A stretch of 64,000 nt of DNA from Pictodentalium vernedei (GCA_031216915.1 CM062292.1:68932790-68996789); one strand, 5' to 3'. Shown: positions 41,390 to 53,924, numbered from the stretch's first letter. The notes: generated by a model from the letters alone, not told the origin. A program made the numbers and translations.

Positions 41390-41680
41390 TAAAGTTGTCG
41401 CCTCGGGGATCTGTGTACGTCAGTAACGTCATACGGGCGTCTTTCGGGGCAGGCATTAGTGATACGAATTTGGAAACACTGAGACTCTCGTATCGTCGAC
41501 CCAGATTTGATAGATAGACTCACACGTCACAACTCGGATGACTTCTTTCTTCAAGTATTACCTCGTCTGTATGACAGACATCACCATTTTGCCAAATAGT
41601 TTTCAATTTAAAGACTTAGGTTTCATTGGCCATCAAAAGCTGTAGACATAAACTGTAAATATATTGCTCCGTCACCCTAC
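41390..41680. repeat. segmental repeat, copy 1
   Basis: About 280 bp in direct orientation with 44915-45190 (GACTCACACGTC; ACCATTTTGCCAAATAG). The origin is unknown. Confidence 0.75.
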
Positions 41681-41687
41681 AACTGCG

Positions 41688-41937
41688 TTAACCCTTTACC
41701 TAACATGGGAAGTATACGACACTTGCAAAACAAATTCTTGAATAACTATTTTTTTCATTTTTTGTCTCAAAAACATAGGTTATGACCCCTCGTTGGAACG
41801 AGCTCGACGATCTCGTTCCAACGAGGGGTCACGACCTATGTTTTTGAGACAAAAAAATGGAAAATTAATGAAAATTAATTGGCGATTTTTGAGAATAGCG
41901 CTGGCCAGTTTGACCGTTACGTTGGGTAAAGGGTTAA
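41688..41937. mobile_element. piggyBac-like MITE, copy C (inverted)
   Basis: TTAA at both ends with the same central palindrome as copy B, in opposite orientation. Confidence 0.92.
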
Positions 41938-42015
41938 TAAACATTCTCACTCAGGTTGATAGTGGATATACATTTCCACGGATAACTGAATCGAAATCCT
42001 TCACGAAATACCAGA

Positions 42016-42431
42016 TTAACCCTTTACCCAACGCAGACGATATCAAAATTTATTATTTTAAATATCATTTTTGGGTTACGCAAATTTTTAATTTTGGTAG
42101 GCCTGTAATGGGTTAGCACTAAATTGCCCATAAATTTTTTCAAGCTTATTTTTGTAACCTTTGCACTCTTATGTCAAAATACCGAATTTGAGATAGTAAA
42201 TGTTTGTAACAAGTTCAGTCTTGTTTAACATATGTCTCCATTAAAATTCAGTGTGTAAAGGTTTTTCAATGATTTTACCCACTTTTGGGCAAGATAATGA
42301 ATATGTGAACTATACGAGGATGCCCTTGAGATAAATCTACAACAACTTCATCCAGTGTGGAACCTTGTGACTTATGCTGAATTTGCATATTACGCGGGGG
42401 GATACGGCCGATTCGTTAGGTAAAGGGTTAA
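42016..42431. mobile_element. TTAA-bounded element with piggyBac-like ends, different interior
   Basis: Ends TTAACCCTTTACCCAACGCA and GTTAGGTAAAGGGTTAA match the MITE family. The 390-bp interior has no central palindrome and no similarity to the other copies, so it is a separate subfamily or two juxtaposed ends. Confidence 0.65.
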
Positions 42432-42614
42432 ACAAAGTTTCAAAAAGTTTAAATCAACTTTTAAAATTTCCGTGCCATCAGACTCGAAATCCAACTCCAT
42501 CCAAGGCAAGGGTGAAGGACATGCGGTGAATCAAAATTTAACAAATTTACCGTATCCAGATACCAAGCACAACATCAAAAAAAACTTTTCTGTCAGTGTT
42601 TCTGTTTTTAAGAG

Positions 42615-43246
42615 CTTATTTTTAGGGCCCTGGGAAGTTTCGAGATTCGGTTCGATTTCGAATATCAAGTTTGGTTCGATTCGAAATCGGCTTCTCGATT
42701 CCTTTCCCTTTGAATCCTTTCACTGGACAACAGGCATATTCGTCGTCTCATAGTTCAGATTGAAATTGTATATAAAAAAATGCTGAAAGTGAAGACAGCG
42801 TGCAACTTCCGCTATATAAACATAAACAGCAGCTGCACCCATGCCGCTACCCATGCTAATTCCAGTCTCACCAAACACTGCCACTGTTGGCAGCAGATTT
42901 CAAGTTTCCAAGCAATCTCGACGATGAGCTGTTGCTTGCAGCGAGTCCTTTGCAGTAGATATTTAGGGCAATTCACGCAATTCGTTTCTGTTTTTGAATA
43001 TTCCAGCAAGGCATGCCTTCGACAAAGGCATGCCTTGATGATGTTGTTGGAATAGTTTATCAGTCGGGACTTCAGCCGTCGCAGCCACGACAAATTAGGT
43101 TAAAGGAACCCCTCTTCCCCAATGGGTCACCTTCTAGACACCCCTATTCGATTCGAGGCTCGATTCGATTTCGACAAATTGACCTGATTCGATTCCAGAC
43201 TCCATTCGAATCGAAAATGTGTGATTCGCAGGGCCCTACTTATTTT
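42615..43246. mobile_element. hAT-like MITE, copy 2, perfect 8-bp duplication
   Basis: Element 42623-43238 with ends TAGGGCCCTG and inverse. The 8-bp direct repeat CTTATTTT lies at 42615-42622 and 43239-43246. The interior is rich in GATTCGATTTCGA. It is the uninterrupted homologue of 39647-41239. Confidence 0.95.
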
Positions 43247-43919
43247 TTTCTAAAGAGAATATTTACTTTTCAAACTGGGCGGTCAATTTTTTTCGGCGAA
43301 CAACTGGGCATATCACTCCCTTCATGCACTCGAGATGAAATGATGAGAATTCGAATATACCGAGGGGAATCGAATGGGGCAAACTATGACGGTATTGAGG
43401 GTGCTATTTGTAGACAAATAATAAAACGATGGGTTCCGTCTCGGCGTAATTGTAAGATACGGTCTTCACTGCTGTATTATCACGGTTTAAACTTGTCAAC
43501 ACTGCCGCCCTGGGAGGTATCATTTCAGTCAATACTGTCACCAGCGAAATGGGCGAAATCATCCTGGCTTGTTGAGAGGTTCAGTAATAATTGAATCCAA
43601 CAGCTCGACAGATTAAATTATTACCGAGCCTCGCTTCAGATTTTTTGCTCTTTATATTGTTTGCTCGTCCACTACCAATTTTTTTCTTCAAGGCAAACAT
43701 TTATGCACATCTGGTTGAAAGGGCTAAGATGTTACTATATTTTGTAACGAGGTTTGTTTTTCTCCGATATATATTTTCAATCAATGTTCACTCGTATTTT
43801 AAGACTCTTATTGAGTTTGTAATGATGAAACCGAGAAGAGACGTTGGCGATTTTTGCGGGTGGTATTTCAAAATAATGTTGATCCCTGAAAATGTGCTTG
43901 CTCGAAGGAAATCGAGGTT

Positions 43920-43923
<4 letters not shown>
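43247..43923. repeat. dispersed GAGCTC-family flank, copy 2
   Basis: Matches parts of the 38.7-39.0 kb repeat (GTCTCGGCGTAATTGTAAG; TATTATCACGGTTTAA). Frames at 43013-43594 and 43591-43989 cross repeat borders and carry no domain. Confidence 0.55.
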
Positions 43924-43978
<55 letters not shown>

Positions 43979-43980
43979 TT
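43924..43980. repeat. (ATTT)n microsatellite
   Basis: About 14 units of TTTA. Confidence 0.97.
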
Positions 43981-44384
43981 GGTGCTTAGCGCCACAGCAG
44001 CAGCGGAGGCTATATCGTGAGGACAAACTTACCGGTAATGGAGGAATGGATAAAAATAATTCATGAGAAAATATATGTTTAAAATCAAGACAAATGAACA
44101 TTAAGCTTGACAGTGAAATAAAATGCAGAGACAGTTGTGAATAATGATACCAAAATTTGAATGAATAATGTGTAAATCAACTAGATGACAACATAGTTTT
44201 TGTATATGAGATGCAGTTAAAAGAATAAAAACAACTAAAACTTGTTAAAAAGGTTAATTTCCATGAGAAACGAGAAAATGTGCTGAGAAGTGATATTGTA
44301 AAATAATTATCTCAAAGGCGGTACATTATAATGACGCCATCTGATGTCATTAAAACCAATAGAATCTAATAGAATGTTATTATT

Positions 44385-44795
44385 ATTTATTTATTTATTT
44401 ATTTATTGGTGTTTAAGGTCACATATTTATGCACACTGACTAATCATGACCGTGACAGTTTTCCGGGTGGAAGAAGACGGAGTACCCGAAGAGAACCACC
44501 GAGCAACGACAAGCAGCTGCCAGCTCCCCAACATCGTAACTCCGCACTGCAGCACAGACAGGGTTAGATTGGTTGAAGACGTGTGCACCATCGACGAGCA
44601 GTACGCCTTAGTACACGGCGTCATCGTGCCCCCATGTGGACAATCGGGGTTAAGTGCCTTGTCCAAGGACACAACGCGAGAGTCCGAATCGATCGCTCAG
44701 ACGGTCACCCATCCAAGGACTAACCGGGCTCGTCGTTGCTTAACTTCGGTGATCTGACGAGAAACGGTTACCGCAACGCCACGCCCCCCCCCCCC
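44385..44795 (-). mobile_element. 5S-rRNA-headed SINE, third copy
   Basis: Reverse orientation. (TTTA)n tail at 44385-44405, shared body, and a 5S-like promoter at 44695-44768 (complement of AAGTTAAGCAACGACGAGCC). A C-tract follows the head at 44784-44800. Possible 14-bp flanking repeat TCTAATAGAATGTT / TCTAAAAGAATGTA. Confidence 0.92.
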
Positions 44796-44914
44796 CCCCT
44801 CTAAAAGAATGTACTCGGCTGTCAAAGGACATTGACAGGAACACATTCGCATATTACCATCCAGCAAAAAGGAATGTGTAAGTCGTGTATGACCAATACG
44901 CATTTCGCGTTTGT

Positions 44915-45190
44915 AAAATTGTCGTCTCGAAAATTTGCGTATGTCAGTAGCGTCATAAGAGCGTTTTTGGAGACAGGCATTGGTGATGCGGTTTGGAAAC
45001 CTTGAGACTCTCACACCGTTGAATAAGATTTGATAGACAAACTCACACGTCGCAACTCGGATGATTTCGTTCCTCAAACATTACTTCGTCTGTATGACCA
45101 ATGTCACCATTTTGTCAAATGGTTCTCAGTTTCTATATTTACCTTTCATTAACAAACATAAACTGTACATATACTGCTTTGTAAATGATA
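44915..45190. repeat. segmental repeat, copy 2
   Basis: Homologous to 41390-41680 in direct orientation. Confidence 0.75.
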
Positions 45191-45409
45191 GCGAACACAT
45201 AACAGCTACTATACCGGTTCATAAGAAGCGAAAACCACCAATGTAGTTTAAAACCTGCAACTGCCGCCCAAATTTCCGCTTAAATTAAAGATGTAAAATT
45301 CGAGAGGAAGCAGAAGGAAGTGTTTTTCACTTACCAAATCTGTTGCTATGTTTTTAAGCTTCAGTGTTCAGATTCTACCCCACTATGGACGACTCTATTA
45401 AGAAACTTT

Positions 45410-45660
45410 CTCTATGTCTCAACGAGCTCTGTCAAACAAATGCTGGATTGGTCAAATTCCTAGCTGCATTATGGCAAATATTTGCAGCGTGACACTTTGA
45501 TATTTTGACTTCAGTGTGCAATGTGTTAAACTAGCAGCTTCGATCGATCGTTGGTAGCCAGCTCGATATGATCGTTAGACATTTTCTCCAGTGTCGTAAT
45601 ACAACGGTCTAAGACATTACTATATGTATTATAATGCGTTATTATATTATGTATCCTATA
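45410..45660. repeat. dispersed GAGCTC repeat, copy 3
   Basis: Starts at ACGAGCTCTGTCAAACAAA and follows the copy at 38.64 kb over about 220 bp with moderate identity. Confidence 0.65.
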
Positions 45661-46100
45661 CATATGCATATACATAGCCTTTAAATGCCCACATACATAG
45701 TTTGTACATTCGCTTGTACATAGCCTTTAAATACGCCTTTTTAGCCGATACGTTGGCACGCGCATAGCTTTGAAATTCGCATACACATAGTCTATACAGT
45801 CGCATATATATAGCCTTTAAATGTGCATATACATAGCCTATACAGTCGCATATATATATAGCCTTTAAATGCGCATATACATACCTGATACATTCGCGTA
45901 TACACAGCTTTAAATGCGCATATACATAGCCTATACATTCGTATATACATATCCTTTAAATGTGCATATACATAGCCTATACATTCGTATATACATGGCC
46001 TTTAAATGTGCATATACATAGCCCATACATTCGTATATACATAGCCTTTAAATGCGCATATACATAGCCTATACATTCGCATATACAGAGCCGAGCCAGT
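45660..46100. repeat. ~45-bp satellite
   Basis: About ten tandem copies of a unit with CATATACATAGCCTTTAAAT and TATACATTCGTATATACAT. Confidence 0.93.
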
Positions 46101-46291
46101 GCGTTGGCATTTCAGACTCTTAATGATTCCTTAATTATAAAAGCGGGGAAACAGAGAGACGCTTTCTGGTGGTCAGTTCCAATCAGCGTTGGTCCTTGCA
46201 AACTTCTTACACTGATCCATAGCATCGTTGGTCTTTTGTTGTTCTGTGGATGTTTACGCCCTAACCCGCCGAGGGGTTAACAGATATCTTT

Positions 46292-46340
46292 CATCAAATC
46301 TAGTTATGACTGCTGTGAAGCAGCCATGACTAGATTTGAT
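46292..46340. repeat. short palindrome
   Basis: Arms CATCAAATCTAGTTATGACT and near-exact inverse, with a short loop. Confidence 0.88.
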
Positions 46341-46560
46341 AAAACATTCAGAGGAAAATTTGATTAAATGTGAGGAGAGGGGAGTTGGGTATTCTGACTC
46401 ACCTAATTCTGACCAGACCTTAAAAAACTTAGATTTTTTCTTGAGTTAGAAAATGCTTACGGTACTTTCAATGTTAATTCTAACTCACATTAAAAATTCA
46501 TGCACATTTTTTAACTCCAAAATTTGTTAAAACGTGTAATTCCCTATGGGAAATCCCGTA

Positions 46561-46692
46561 TTAACCCTTTACCCAACGTAAGGGCCAAAACCGCCCACGC
46601 TATTCTCAAAAATTTCCAATTAATTTTCATTATTTTTTTATTTTTTGTCTCAAAAACATAGGTTATGACCCCTCTTTGGAACGAGCTCGTCG
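46561..46692. mobile_element. half of a piggyBac-like MITE (copy E)
   Basis: Begins TTAACCCTTTACCCAACGTA and follows the family to the hairpin tip GAACGAGCTCGTCGA, where it stops abruptly against the start of element 2. Confidence 0.88.
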
Positions 46693-47094
46693 AAAATAAA
46701 GTATTCATCAGATCGGTCTTCGGAACTGGAATGGTTGGTACGACGATCATTCCTTGTGAACCTAATGCATTAGTAGAGGAAATTGAAGCTCTTGATGCCC
46801 AATAAAGCCGCCGATAATCCAGGAATCAGAAACGAGAGAGTGAGTATATGTGACGAATTGTTGAGGCAAAGTGTTGTGAATAAAAACTGGTATAAAACTG
46901 TCATAAGTGCTTTATTTTAAAAAAAAATTGTAAGCTGGAAAAGAAAGAAAAATAAACAAAAATAAATTGAATGAAAGTAAAAGAAAAAAAAATGTTAGTC
47001 ATAAAGAATTGAGAATTTAAAAGATCTTACATCTTCGTCGGATCTGGCATGGTGGATTCTATGATGTAATTCTTTTTGCATTTCTACACCGCTG

Positions 47095-47295
47095 GCCTTC
47101 GGACGATGGCTGAGGTAGAAGAAATGGGCAAAACAGTGATCACACAGCGGCATATTCACCCAAACGAGAGACTATAGCGAGTCATGGTGCATTTACCGAT
47201 GTACGCTTGTAATCTTTCTCACACTGCGGTCGAACCATGGTAGCATTGGGAATTTGTGCCCCTCCACTATTATCGAGCTTCCGCCGCCCCTGACC
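47095..47295 (-). repeat. body of the tRNA-headed SINE-like repeat, inverted
   Basis: The inverse of 31690-31860 (CGACCGCAGTGTGAGAAAG on the - strand). The head is not visible. Confidence 0.75.
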
Positions 47296-47469
47296 GCCGA
47301 TGTGGCAGGACATATGACTTTGGTGGCAGTCACAAAGGTCGGAAAAAAGACCGTGATGGGCGTCAGTAAGAAAGCCGTAAGGGAAGTCAGTAACAAGATA
47401 GCAAGAAATATCGAGATAACTTGGAAATAATAAAAACCGGGTGCAGAATGTGATTTTTACGAAAGTGCA

Positions 47470-47820
47470 GACGACGTGTCTAATACCAGAGAATTGAATT
47501 CTGAGGGTAAAAATCCGATGATCTTCGGCAATCTGTTGTTGAAGAAAGAGAGCAATGCGGTTCTCATTACATTCGAGCTTGAGAGAGAACACGAATTTCC
47601 CGTGTCTCTTTCGTCAAGATCTCAAGAATTTGAATCATATCAACGAGGATCACGTGGCTAATGACATACGTAAAGAAAAATTTAGGAGATATTGTAAGGT
47701 CGTGTGGGATCCTGGTCCTTATAATTTCGTGTTCATCGATCTGATCTGTTGCAAATACCACGGAAAATATAGGAATGGATTCAACGATTTTTATATTCCG
47801 ATATATAGATATTATCATAA
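47470..47820 (+). pseudogene. unidentified gene remnant of element 2 (fossil)
   Basis: Protein-like stretches include VWDPGPYNFVFIDLICCKYH and an N-terminal part near 47476-47660. I recognise no domain. Its position before the YYSFPDI gene suggests a structural or accessory gene. Its 3' end merges with an inserted palindrome. Confidence 0.45.
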
Positions 47821-47967
47821 CAGTGTGTTGATCCGTGTCGTAGTATCACGTCGAGTTGAGGTGGCCAGATTTTCGGATGACACGAGCTGCCGCAGGCAGC
47901 TCGTGTGATCCGAAAATCTGGCCACCTCAACGAGACGTGATGCGACGACACAGATCAACACACTGTT
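47818..47967. repeat. 150-bp palindromic hairpin
   Basis: Arms of about 72 nt with outer ends ACAGTGTGTTGATCCGTGTC and tip ACGAGCTGCCGCAGGCAGCT; mostly perfect. It inserted into element 2 or arose by inverted duplication. Confidence 0.93.
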
Positions 47968-48449
47968 ATGATATGTTGATCATATGACACGCAAATAGTA
48001 ACATAATTTGCTCACTTCGATTCACTGGCCGTTATAAATTAGATACCCAGATTCTTCCCGGCAGACGAAACAACAACGACTTCCCTAGTTATGAAAACTA
48101 TTCACGGAAACTCTCGGATATTTCCGTGGGAGTGTGATATGGATTTTTGATATCCGTAAGAGTGTGATTTGGACTTTTGATCCGGAAAAATCTCACCCGG
48201 TGTGATACAGCAGTTTGGAAAACATCGTCACACAGTAGTGATATTGAGGGTAAAAATGTCATAGTCATATGATAAAATTAGAAAATCAATTATTTTTGCT
48301 CACGATAGTATATATAAAGAAAAAATAAAAATAATTAAAATAGAAAATGTTACAAGAACCGTTGTTAGAGAAGATAGAACAGGGCTACAAAAAGTTTTTT
48401 TCAAATCATAGCGAGCGGATTCAAGATCCATTTCACTATAAAGTTTGAT

Positions 48450-49370
48450 CCACCAGCAGAAGTGAAAAAGGAGAAGAGATACGAAATGGCACTGGTGAAT
48501 CTAAAAACGTATTATTCTTTTCCCGACATCACAGAGATGAACTATCTGTTCAGATATCCTCCTGAAAATGGAATAAGTTGGCATGACATTCACATTCTGA
48601 AAGGCAGTTATGACAATGTCGATCTCAACGATTTCTTAGAGATGAGAACCAAGATGTCCGTTTGGTCCATTAAAAATTACTGCCAATGCCAATACTTTAA
48701 TGAAACTAGACATGGGAGCTAGTTATCAAGTGGTGTCCGAATAATCTCTGTCAGCATCAATTGTGGGGTTGATGCTGTCACTGCGTACCGTCCTATCGGG
48801 CGGGGACGTAAAATGGCTGTCTTCTGTGCGGAGAGGGACACACGACGCGGCAGGCTAAAGATCCTTTCGTAGTATTCGAGAAGAGCTCGAAGGTCATTCC
48901 ACACATCTACGCCATTGGGCCAAGGAGAGGCGTTAATATAAGTTGCATATTTCTCGCCAATCCTTGTAGAACAAATAAGATTAAATAAATAATTAAATAA
49001 TCAAGTGAATTTCCCAGCAGACAGTACTTTTGGAAGATTGCTGGGATTCGATCCGAAGGTGTATCAAGGTACCATGACCTCCAAAAACGTGGTATAAATT
49101 ACCACCATCAATAGCATTTCAGTGAATGGAAACGTGATGCCGGACGTTTCATCAATGATAGCGTGCAACCCACGATCTATTTTTTTAAATTTCCGGATGC
49201 TTCATCGGTCTGCAAGATCATAGCGCAACCTAGAAATCTAGTCTATTTACCTGTGACATTAGATGTTATGTAATATCAAGAGTTGACAAATCAAAATGGC
49301 GAGTTATTAGATCTTTGAGGAGAATATGTGACGATACGGTTTCATATTAGGGAAATTAAAAAAAACCTGG
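48450..49370 (+). pseudogene. YYSFPDI-type virion protein of element 2 (fossil)
   Basis: The N-terminal part reads YEMALVNLKTYYSFPDI and continues with HDIHILKGSYDNVDLNDF. A downstream part has FGRLLGFDPKVYQGT. This is a conserved protein of F54H12.3-associated virus-like elements in cnidarians and other invertebrates, plausibly a minor capsid (penton-type) protein analogous to the one at 17.2 kb in element 1. The gene is broken. Confidence 0.65.
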
Positions 49371-49660
49371 AATTATTTTTATATTATATATATAAGAAAT
49401 GAAAAAACTTAAAAATAATGCATATAAGAAATAAAAAAAAATTAATATAGATATCAAAAAAGTAAATATATCCGAAGTACTGAAAGCTAAAATTCGTAGA
49501 CCATTAGAAAATCGAGCTGAAGTGGTGAAAATATAATTAAGTCGCAAAGGTGTGGTTGAGAATGGCACCAAAGATGAAATCGCAAGACTTGAACACAAAT
49601 CAATAGGATGGCAAGAGCGCACCACAATAATGGAAGACTGACCTTGAGACTGAACCCCGC

Positions 49661-52557
49661 TTAAGGGGACGTCCAACCTAACTTTGGTCAAATTTCATGT
49701 AATTTTCTTTCAAGTCTAAAAAAGGCCCAAAATGAATAACCCCAATAAATTATATACCAAAATGCTTGGAATGAAACATAGAACATGTGGAAACTGAAAT
49801 TTGCCATGGAACCGCTGCCATGTGTAAATAGCACCACCTGAAAGTCTGCTATGGCATAAGTAAGAGAACAAAATTTTTACAATAAAATACCTCAAAATAA
49901 AATAACAGCTGTATTCTATAAACATTTAAGTACATACTCGAAGAAATCTTTTCCTAATTCATGAAAGTAATGAAGATTGAGACCAAATGTTATAAGTGGA
50001 GTGCTCACTGATTGAAGGCAGACATTTTCTTTTGTTTATGTTTTGATTTGGGGAGTTCAACAAAGGTCAACTTGAAGGAGTCCAGCAGAAGAAGTATGGA
50101 AGGACAAAAGAGTGTCTCCCAATATCAAGATGTATGTGTTACTGTAATGGTTTGGAAAGAAAATATGATATTCTCCTATGTAGAATGCACTGCAAAGTCA
50201 TACATTGTAGTTGAATAAATATATTTACAAACCCCTTGCACTGTAACCCCTTTTATCCCATGCATCAATTTGATAGTGATTAAATTGTTAAATTTGTCTG
50301 GTTTATCAATAAGTACATTAGCTTTGTTTAACTCTTGGACACCAATACACTCATGATATCTGTTGGAGAAGAAATAAGGGTAACTGTAACCTGTCACTGC
50401 AATAAACCATCTAATGTACTTAAAAGTACATTGTTATTCAAAACACATCAAATCAACCTTCAATAACCATTATTGCATGTACTTTCCCCAAGGAGGCTTA
50501 CTGACATATTGAGATCAGAAGGGCACATCCAGAGGGTCTCACATATTTTTTTCAAGAACGCAGTACACAAAGCAATCCCCAAAAGATGACAAGTGAGCTC
50601 CATTTGACACAGAAAATTTTTTTTTTGGGGGGGTGGGGGGGGTGGGGGCTCTCTTCCTTGTATGACTCTACCTCCGGCACTCAAGGCATATGCCTTTTTT
50701 CTCAAAGTTTAACTCTTTTTTCTTTTTGAAGATCCTGGCCACACATGTTCCAAACACTATCAGACAGGTAAACCTCCAAATAAGTGTATCTGCAAAAATC
50801 ATGTTACATTGCAAAACATTCTTTTTAGAGTTTTAGTTCTGGACCTTTCATGCTTCTTACTTCCAACTATAACACTTAATTTATCGATTCATGAGTGAAT
50901 AGAAAAGTCCTGCCATAATCAACATTTTGAGTTCCATAAGCCTTCAAAACAGCTCCAATAAAAGTGTCAAACATCAGATTGGTGGCTTTATACAGAATAT
51001 TCATTAGGTTGTTGCTTGATTAGTAATAGGAACAAAATCTTCACAAGAAAATTCTGCAGCAATACAATTGAGGGTATTAGCAGGCACTCTGCAACAAATT
51101 GTAACAAATCAACTAGTTATAAACAAAATTTTCTAACTCAAAAGAGTGAAAAAGTACCACAACTCGGAAAAAATGTGGGAAGAAACACATGCTACAGCAG
51201 CTACACAGGCATTGTTTCTCCATGATGCTCGATCACAAAACCAAATATCCTTCAAATTGGAGTAGCAATGGTTGAGATACAAGGGGGAATGTTGGTACAT
51301 GCAATGATGAATGGGTAAGACTAAGATTAAGAGGACAGGGGGTCACCACTGCACGGCCCTAGATGCACCTTTGATTTTCCAACTTCCACTAAGTTCCAGG
51401 TCTGGGGCATAATAATCGCAACACACCCAACTTATCAGTTCATAATTTCAGTTAAATAAAAGAAATTATCAATTTGAATTAAATAATAGATGATGTAAAA
51501 ATATTTGGCTTCCTTCGCCTTCTCGTACTATTTAATTACCACAAACAATATCAGTTTGATACCGACAAACGAAACTGAACGCATGTGGTTTGATTAAAAA
51601 GTTAACTCGGCATGAATAATGAAGAAATTGCGAATATTTCGTGTATTTCATTTATTTAAAAGCCAATTGCAGCTAATATTGACCGTGCATTCGATAATTC
51701 GTTTCGGTTTTGACCACACGGCCACGCTGACACTCCGTGACAGCGGTTATGTTTATTGTGATATGCAAATTGGGGGATGGTTTCCGGTGAAGGAGATTTA
51801 TCACATTTGTCAGTGTAAAACGATAAAAAACACCACTTTGTTATGAATATTGCCTTATTTTATGTGTATCGTCCCGATTTTATACACTCGGTTATTTTTT
51901 TTACAAGTGGTTCATGTTGTCTTTCTAGTGCGCAATAATTCAGATTTTTTGTCAACAAAAAAGTTCAGACGGCCTGTAAGCACGAGAGGGAATTTCGAAC
52001 CATATTTTGCAGTTATGACATTAACAGCTCAAGTACTTGCTGTCACCTGTTTGCAAATACGCTCATACATTGTCTCGAACAAATAAAGGGCGTGATCACG
52101 TCCTTGCATTCTTACGATTGCCCAAATTGAGTATTTCTGCAAGAACCACATCGTAATCACATGACCGGAAAAACATCGTTGAAACATGGCCACATCCGGA
52201 ACATCAAAAATTTGTGTTGATGTTATTACATTCAAACGTCAAAACCCACCAGAGTGTGTGTCAAAAAATGCTTTCTCCGAGTCTGTAGTATGTTATCATT
52301 ATATTGAGGACAAGGCTTTCGAATTACCGATTATTTTGTAGTTTTACCGGTTCGTTACTTATGCCATTTGCAAATTAATCTTCTTCAAAATCATAAAATT
52401 CACTTTTTTTCCTGAAAAAAAATATATGTACCTTTTCTATGCACTTTACTCATTATTTTGATATATAATTTGCCTTTCCTTACTTCTCTTATCTGTTTCT
52501 GAGGCATTGGGAAAAATGTCAAAAAATTGACCAAAGTTAGGTTGGACGACCCCTTAA
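49661..52557. mobile_element. 2.9-kb TTAA-flanked DNA transposon inserted in element 2
   Basis: Terminal inverted repeats GGGGACGTCCAACCTAACTT and GGGGTCGTCCAACCTAACTT, each extended by TGGTCAA, are bordered by TTAA at 49661-49664 and 52554-52557. TTAA targets occur in piggyBac and Kolobok; the GGGG start and the lack of piggyBac-type ends favour Kolobok or a non-autonomous relative. The interior contains several short frames on both strands but no transposase domain I can name. It may be a spliced or decayed gene. Confidence 0.85.
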
Positions 52558-52572
52558 TTGAGATAAAATTTA

Positions 52573-52910
52573 AAAATGGAAGGCGGTTTTCAGGATTATT
52601 GGTCGGGACTGGCCACCAAAGTTTTACCCATTCTAACAGAGACCGTATTACTGGCTTTGGGTATTGGTGCTCTTTCGAGACCAGCTAAAATGGGCGTGCA
52701 GAAAATAATGTGAAGCAGTCTGTGTGTCATATCAAAATGAATAGTAAAGGATTGTATCTGGGATCCACGAAGGGCAGTGAATTCAATACATACGGAAATG
52801 GTATATATCTCAGGAGAGAAAACAATATAACTTTGGTCAGTGAAGATCTGATATTAGGTCCGAATTCACTATTTAAAAATATACCCATTCTCGGGATGTT
52901 ATTATAAATG
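52573..52910 (+). pseudogene. two small virion/membrane genes of element 2 (fossil)
   Basis: The first has a hydrophobic segment (VLPILTETVLLALGIGALS) after MEGGFQDYWSG. The second (52730-52907) reads GLYLGSTKGSEF and LILGPNSLFKNIPILGMLL, a C-terminal signature I associate with small proteins of F54H12-type elements. Both resemble the glycine-rich pX-like proteins next to capsid genes. Confidence 0.55.
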
Positions 52911-52917
52911 AATTAAA

Positions 52918-53169
52918 TTTCACCCTTTACCCAACGTAACGGTCAAAACCGGCCAGCGCTATTCTCAAAATAGTCAATTAGTTTTCATTATTTTTTCATT
53001 TTTTGTCTCAAAAACATAGGTTATGACCTCTCTTTGGAACGAGCTCGTAGAGCTCGTTCCAATGAGGGGTCATAACCTATGTTTTTGAGACAAAAAATGA
53101 ATAAGATTAGTTATTCAAGAATTTTTTTTTGCAAGTGTCGTCTGCTTTTCATGTTAGGTATAGGGTTAA
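52918..53169. mobile_element. piggyBac-like MITE, copy F
   Basis: Same ends and central palindrome as copy B, within element 2; the left TTAA is imperfect. Confidence 0.9.
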
Positions 53170-53357
53170 AATGAAATTAACAAGTGTGATACCATCGATT
53201 TTTTTTGGTTATTATTTTAAGTAGGAAGATTAAGAAAAAGCTGTAAAGAAAAATTTGGAAAGAAGTAACAATATATATCCAAAAATAACATCAGCACCTC
53301 CCGCAATATTTGTCTCAGATATCGTGACGGGAGACGAAAAAAAGGGACGAATTTGTC

Positions 53358-53702
53358 GTGAATCAAATTAAGAAGACTCACGAAGATTTGATGTTTGAAC
53401 AAGACAAACGTCAAGCAGGTTCACAAAAATATGTCAGAATCATAAATCTTCGAGGCAATGGACGTAGCTTCGATAACGGTGTCTATGGGATTGGGAGTCA
53501 CTGGAGTGAGATTCTTATCGACTGTAGCGAGCATTCCCGTGGTATCGTCGTGGCAAGTATAGCCATTGCTGCTGGATTCTTTGGAATGATAGGAAAATAC
53601 GCGAGTAAAAATTTATCATCGAAAACCAACAAACACGAAAAGGTCAAAGTGTTAGACAACGAGAAACTCCATTCCATATGCAACATGATGGATTTCCGAT
53701 AA
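53358..53702 (+). pseudogene. unidentified membrane-protein gene of element 2 (fossil)
   Basis: An open stretch of 114 residues with one likely membrane helix (GIVVASIAIAAGFFGMIGKY) and a lysine-rich C-terminus. No family recognised. Confidence 0.45.
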
Positions 53703-53760
53703 TGAGTATTTTCACATTCTCAGCGGAAAAGATAAATTAGATGCTCTGAAACAAGACATA

Positions 53761-53924
53761 GAGAGTAATCGCTTGACTGTACTGGTTACGTGAAATAATT
53801 CACGAGAGGAGAGGGACGTTGTACAAACATAATTGCGCGAATGCGCACGAGTGTTTTACAATATAGTCCCTCGCCTCGAATGAATTATTTCACGTAACCA
53901 GTCCAGTCAAGCGATTACTCTGTT
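53761..53924. repeat. 164-bp palindromic insertion
   Basis: Arms GAGAGTAATCGCTTGACTG and GGTTACGTGAAATAATTCAC with their inverses at the right. The interior is not palindromic. Confidence 0.92.

Noticed and set aside
42780-43594. Frames of 91-193 residues
   Set aside because: They cross the border of a hAT-like MITE and neighbouring repeats and show no domain.
44446-44757. Protein-like frame VTVFRVEEDGVPEENHR, also at 1239-1529, 30645-30953 and 39852-40223
   Set aside because: It recurs because all four are SINE copies; the frame is the SINE body, not a gene.
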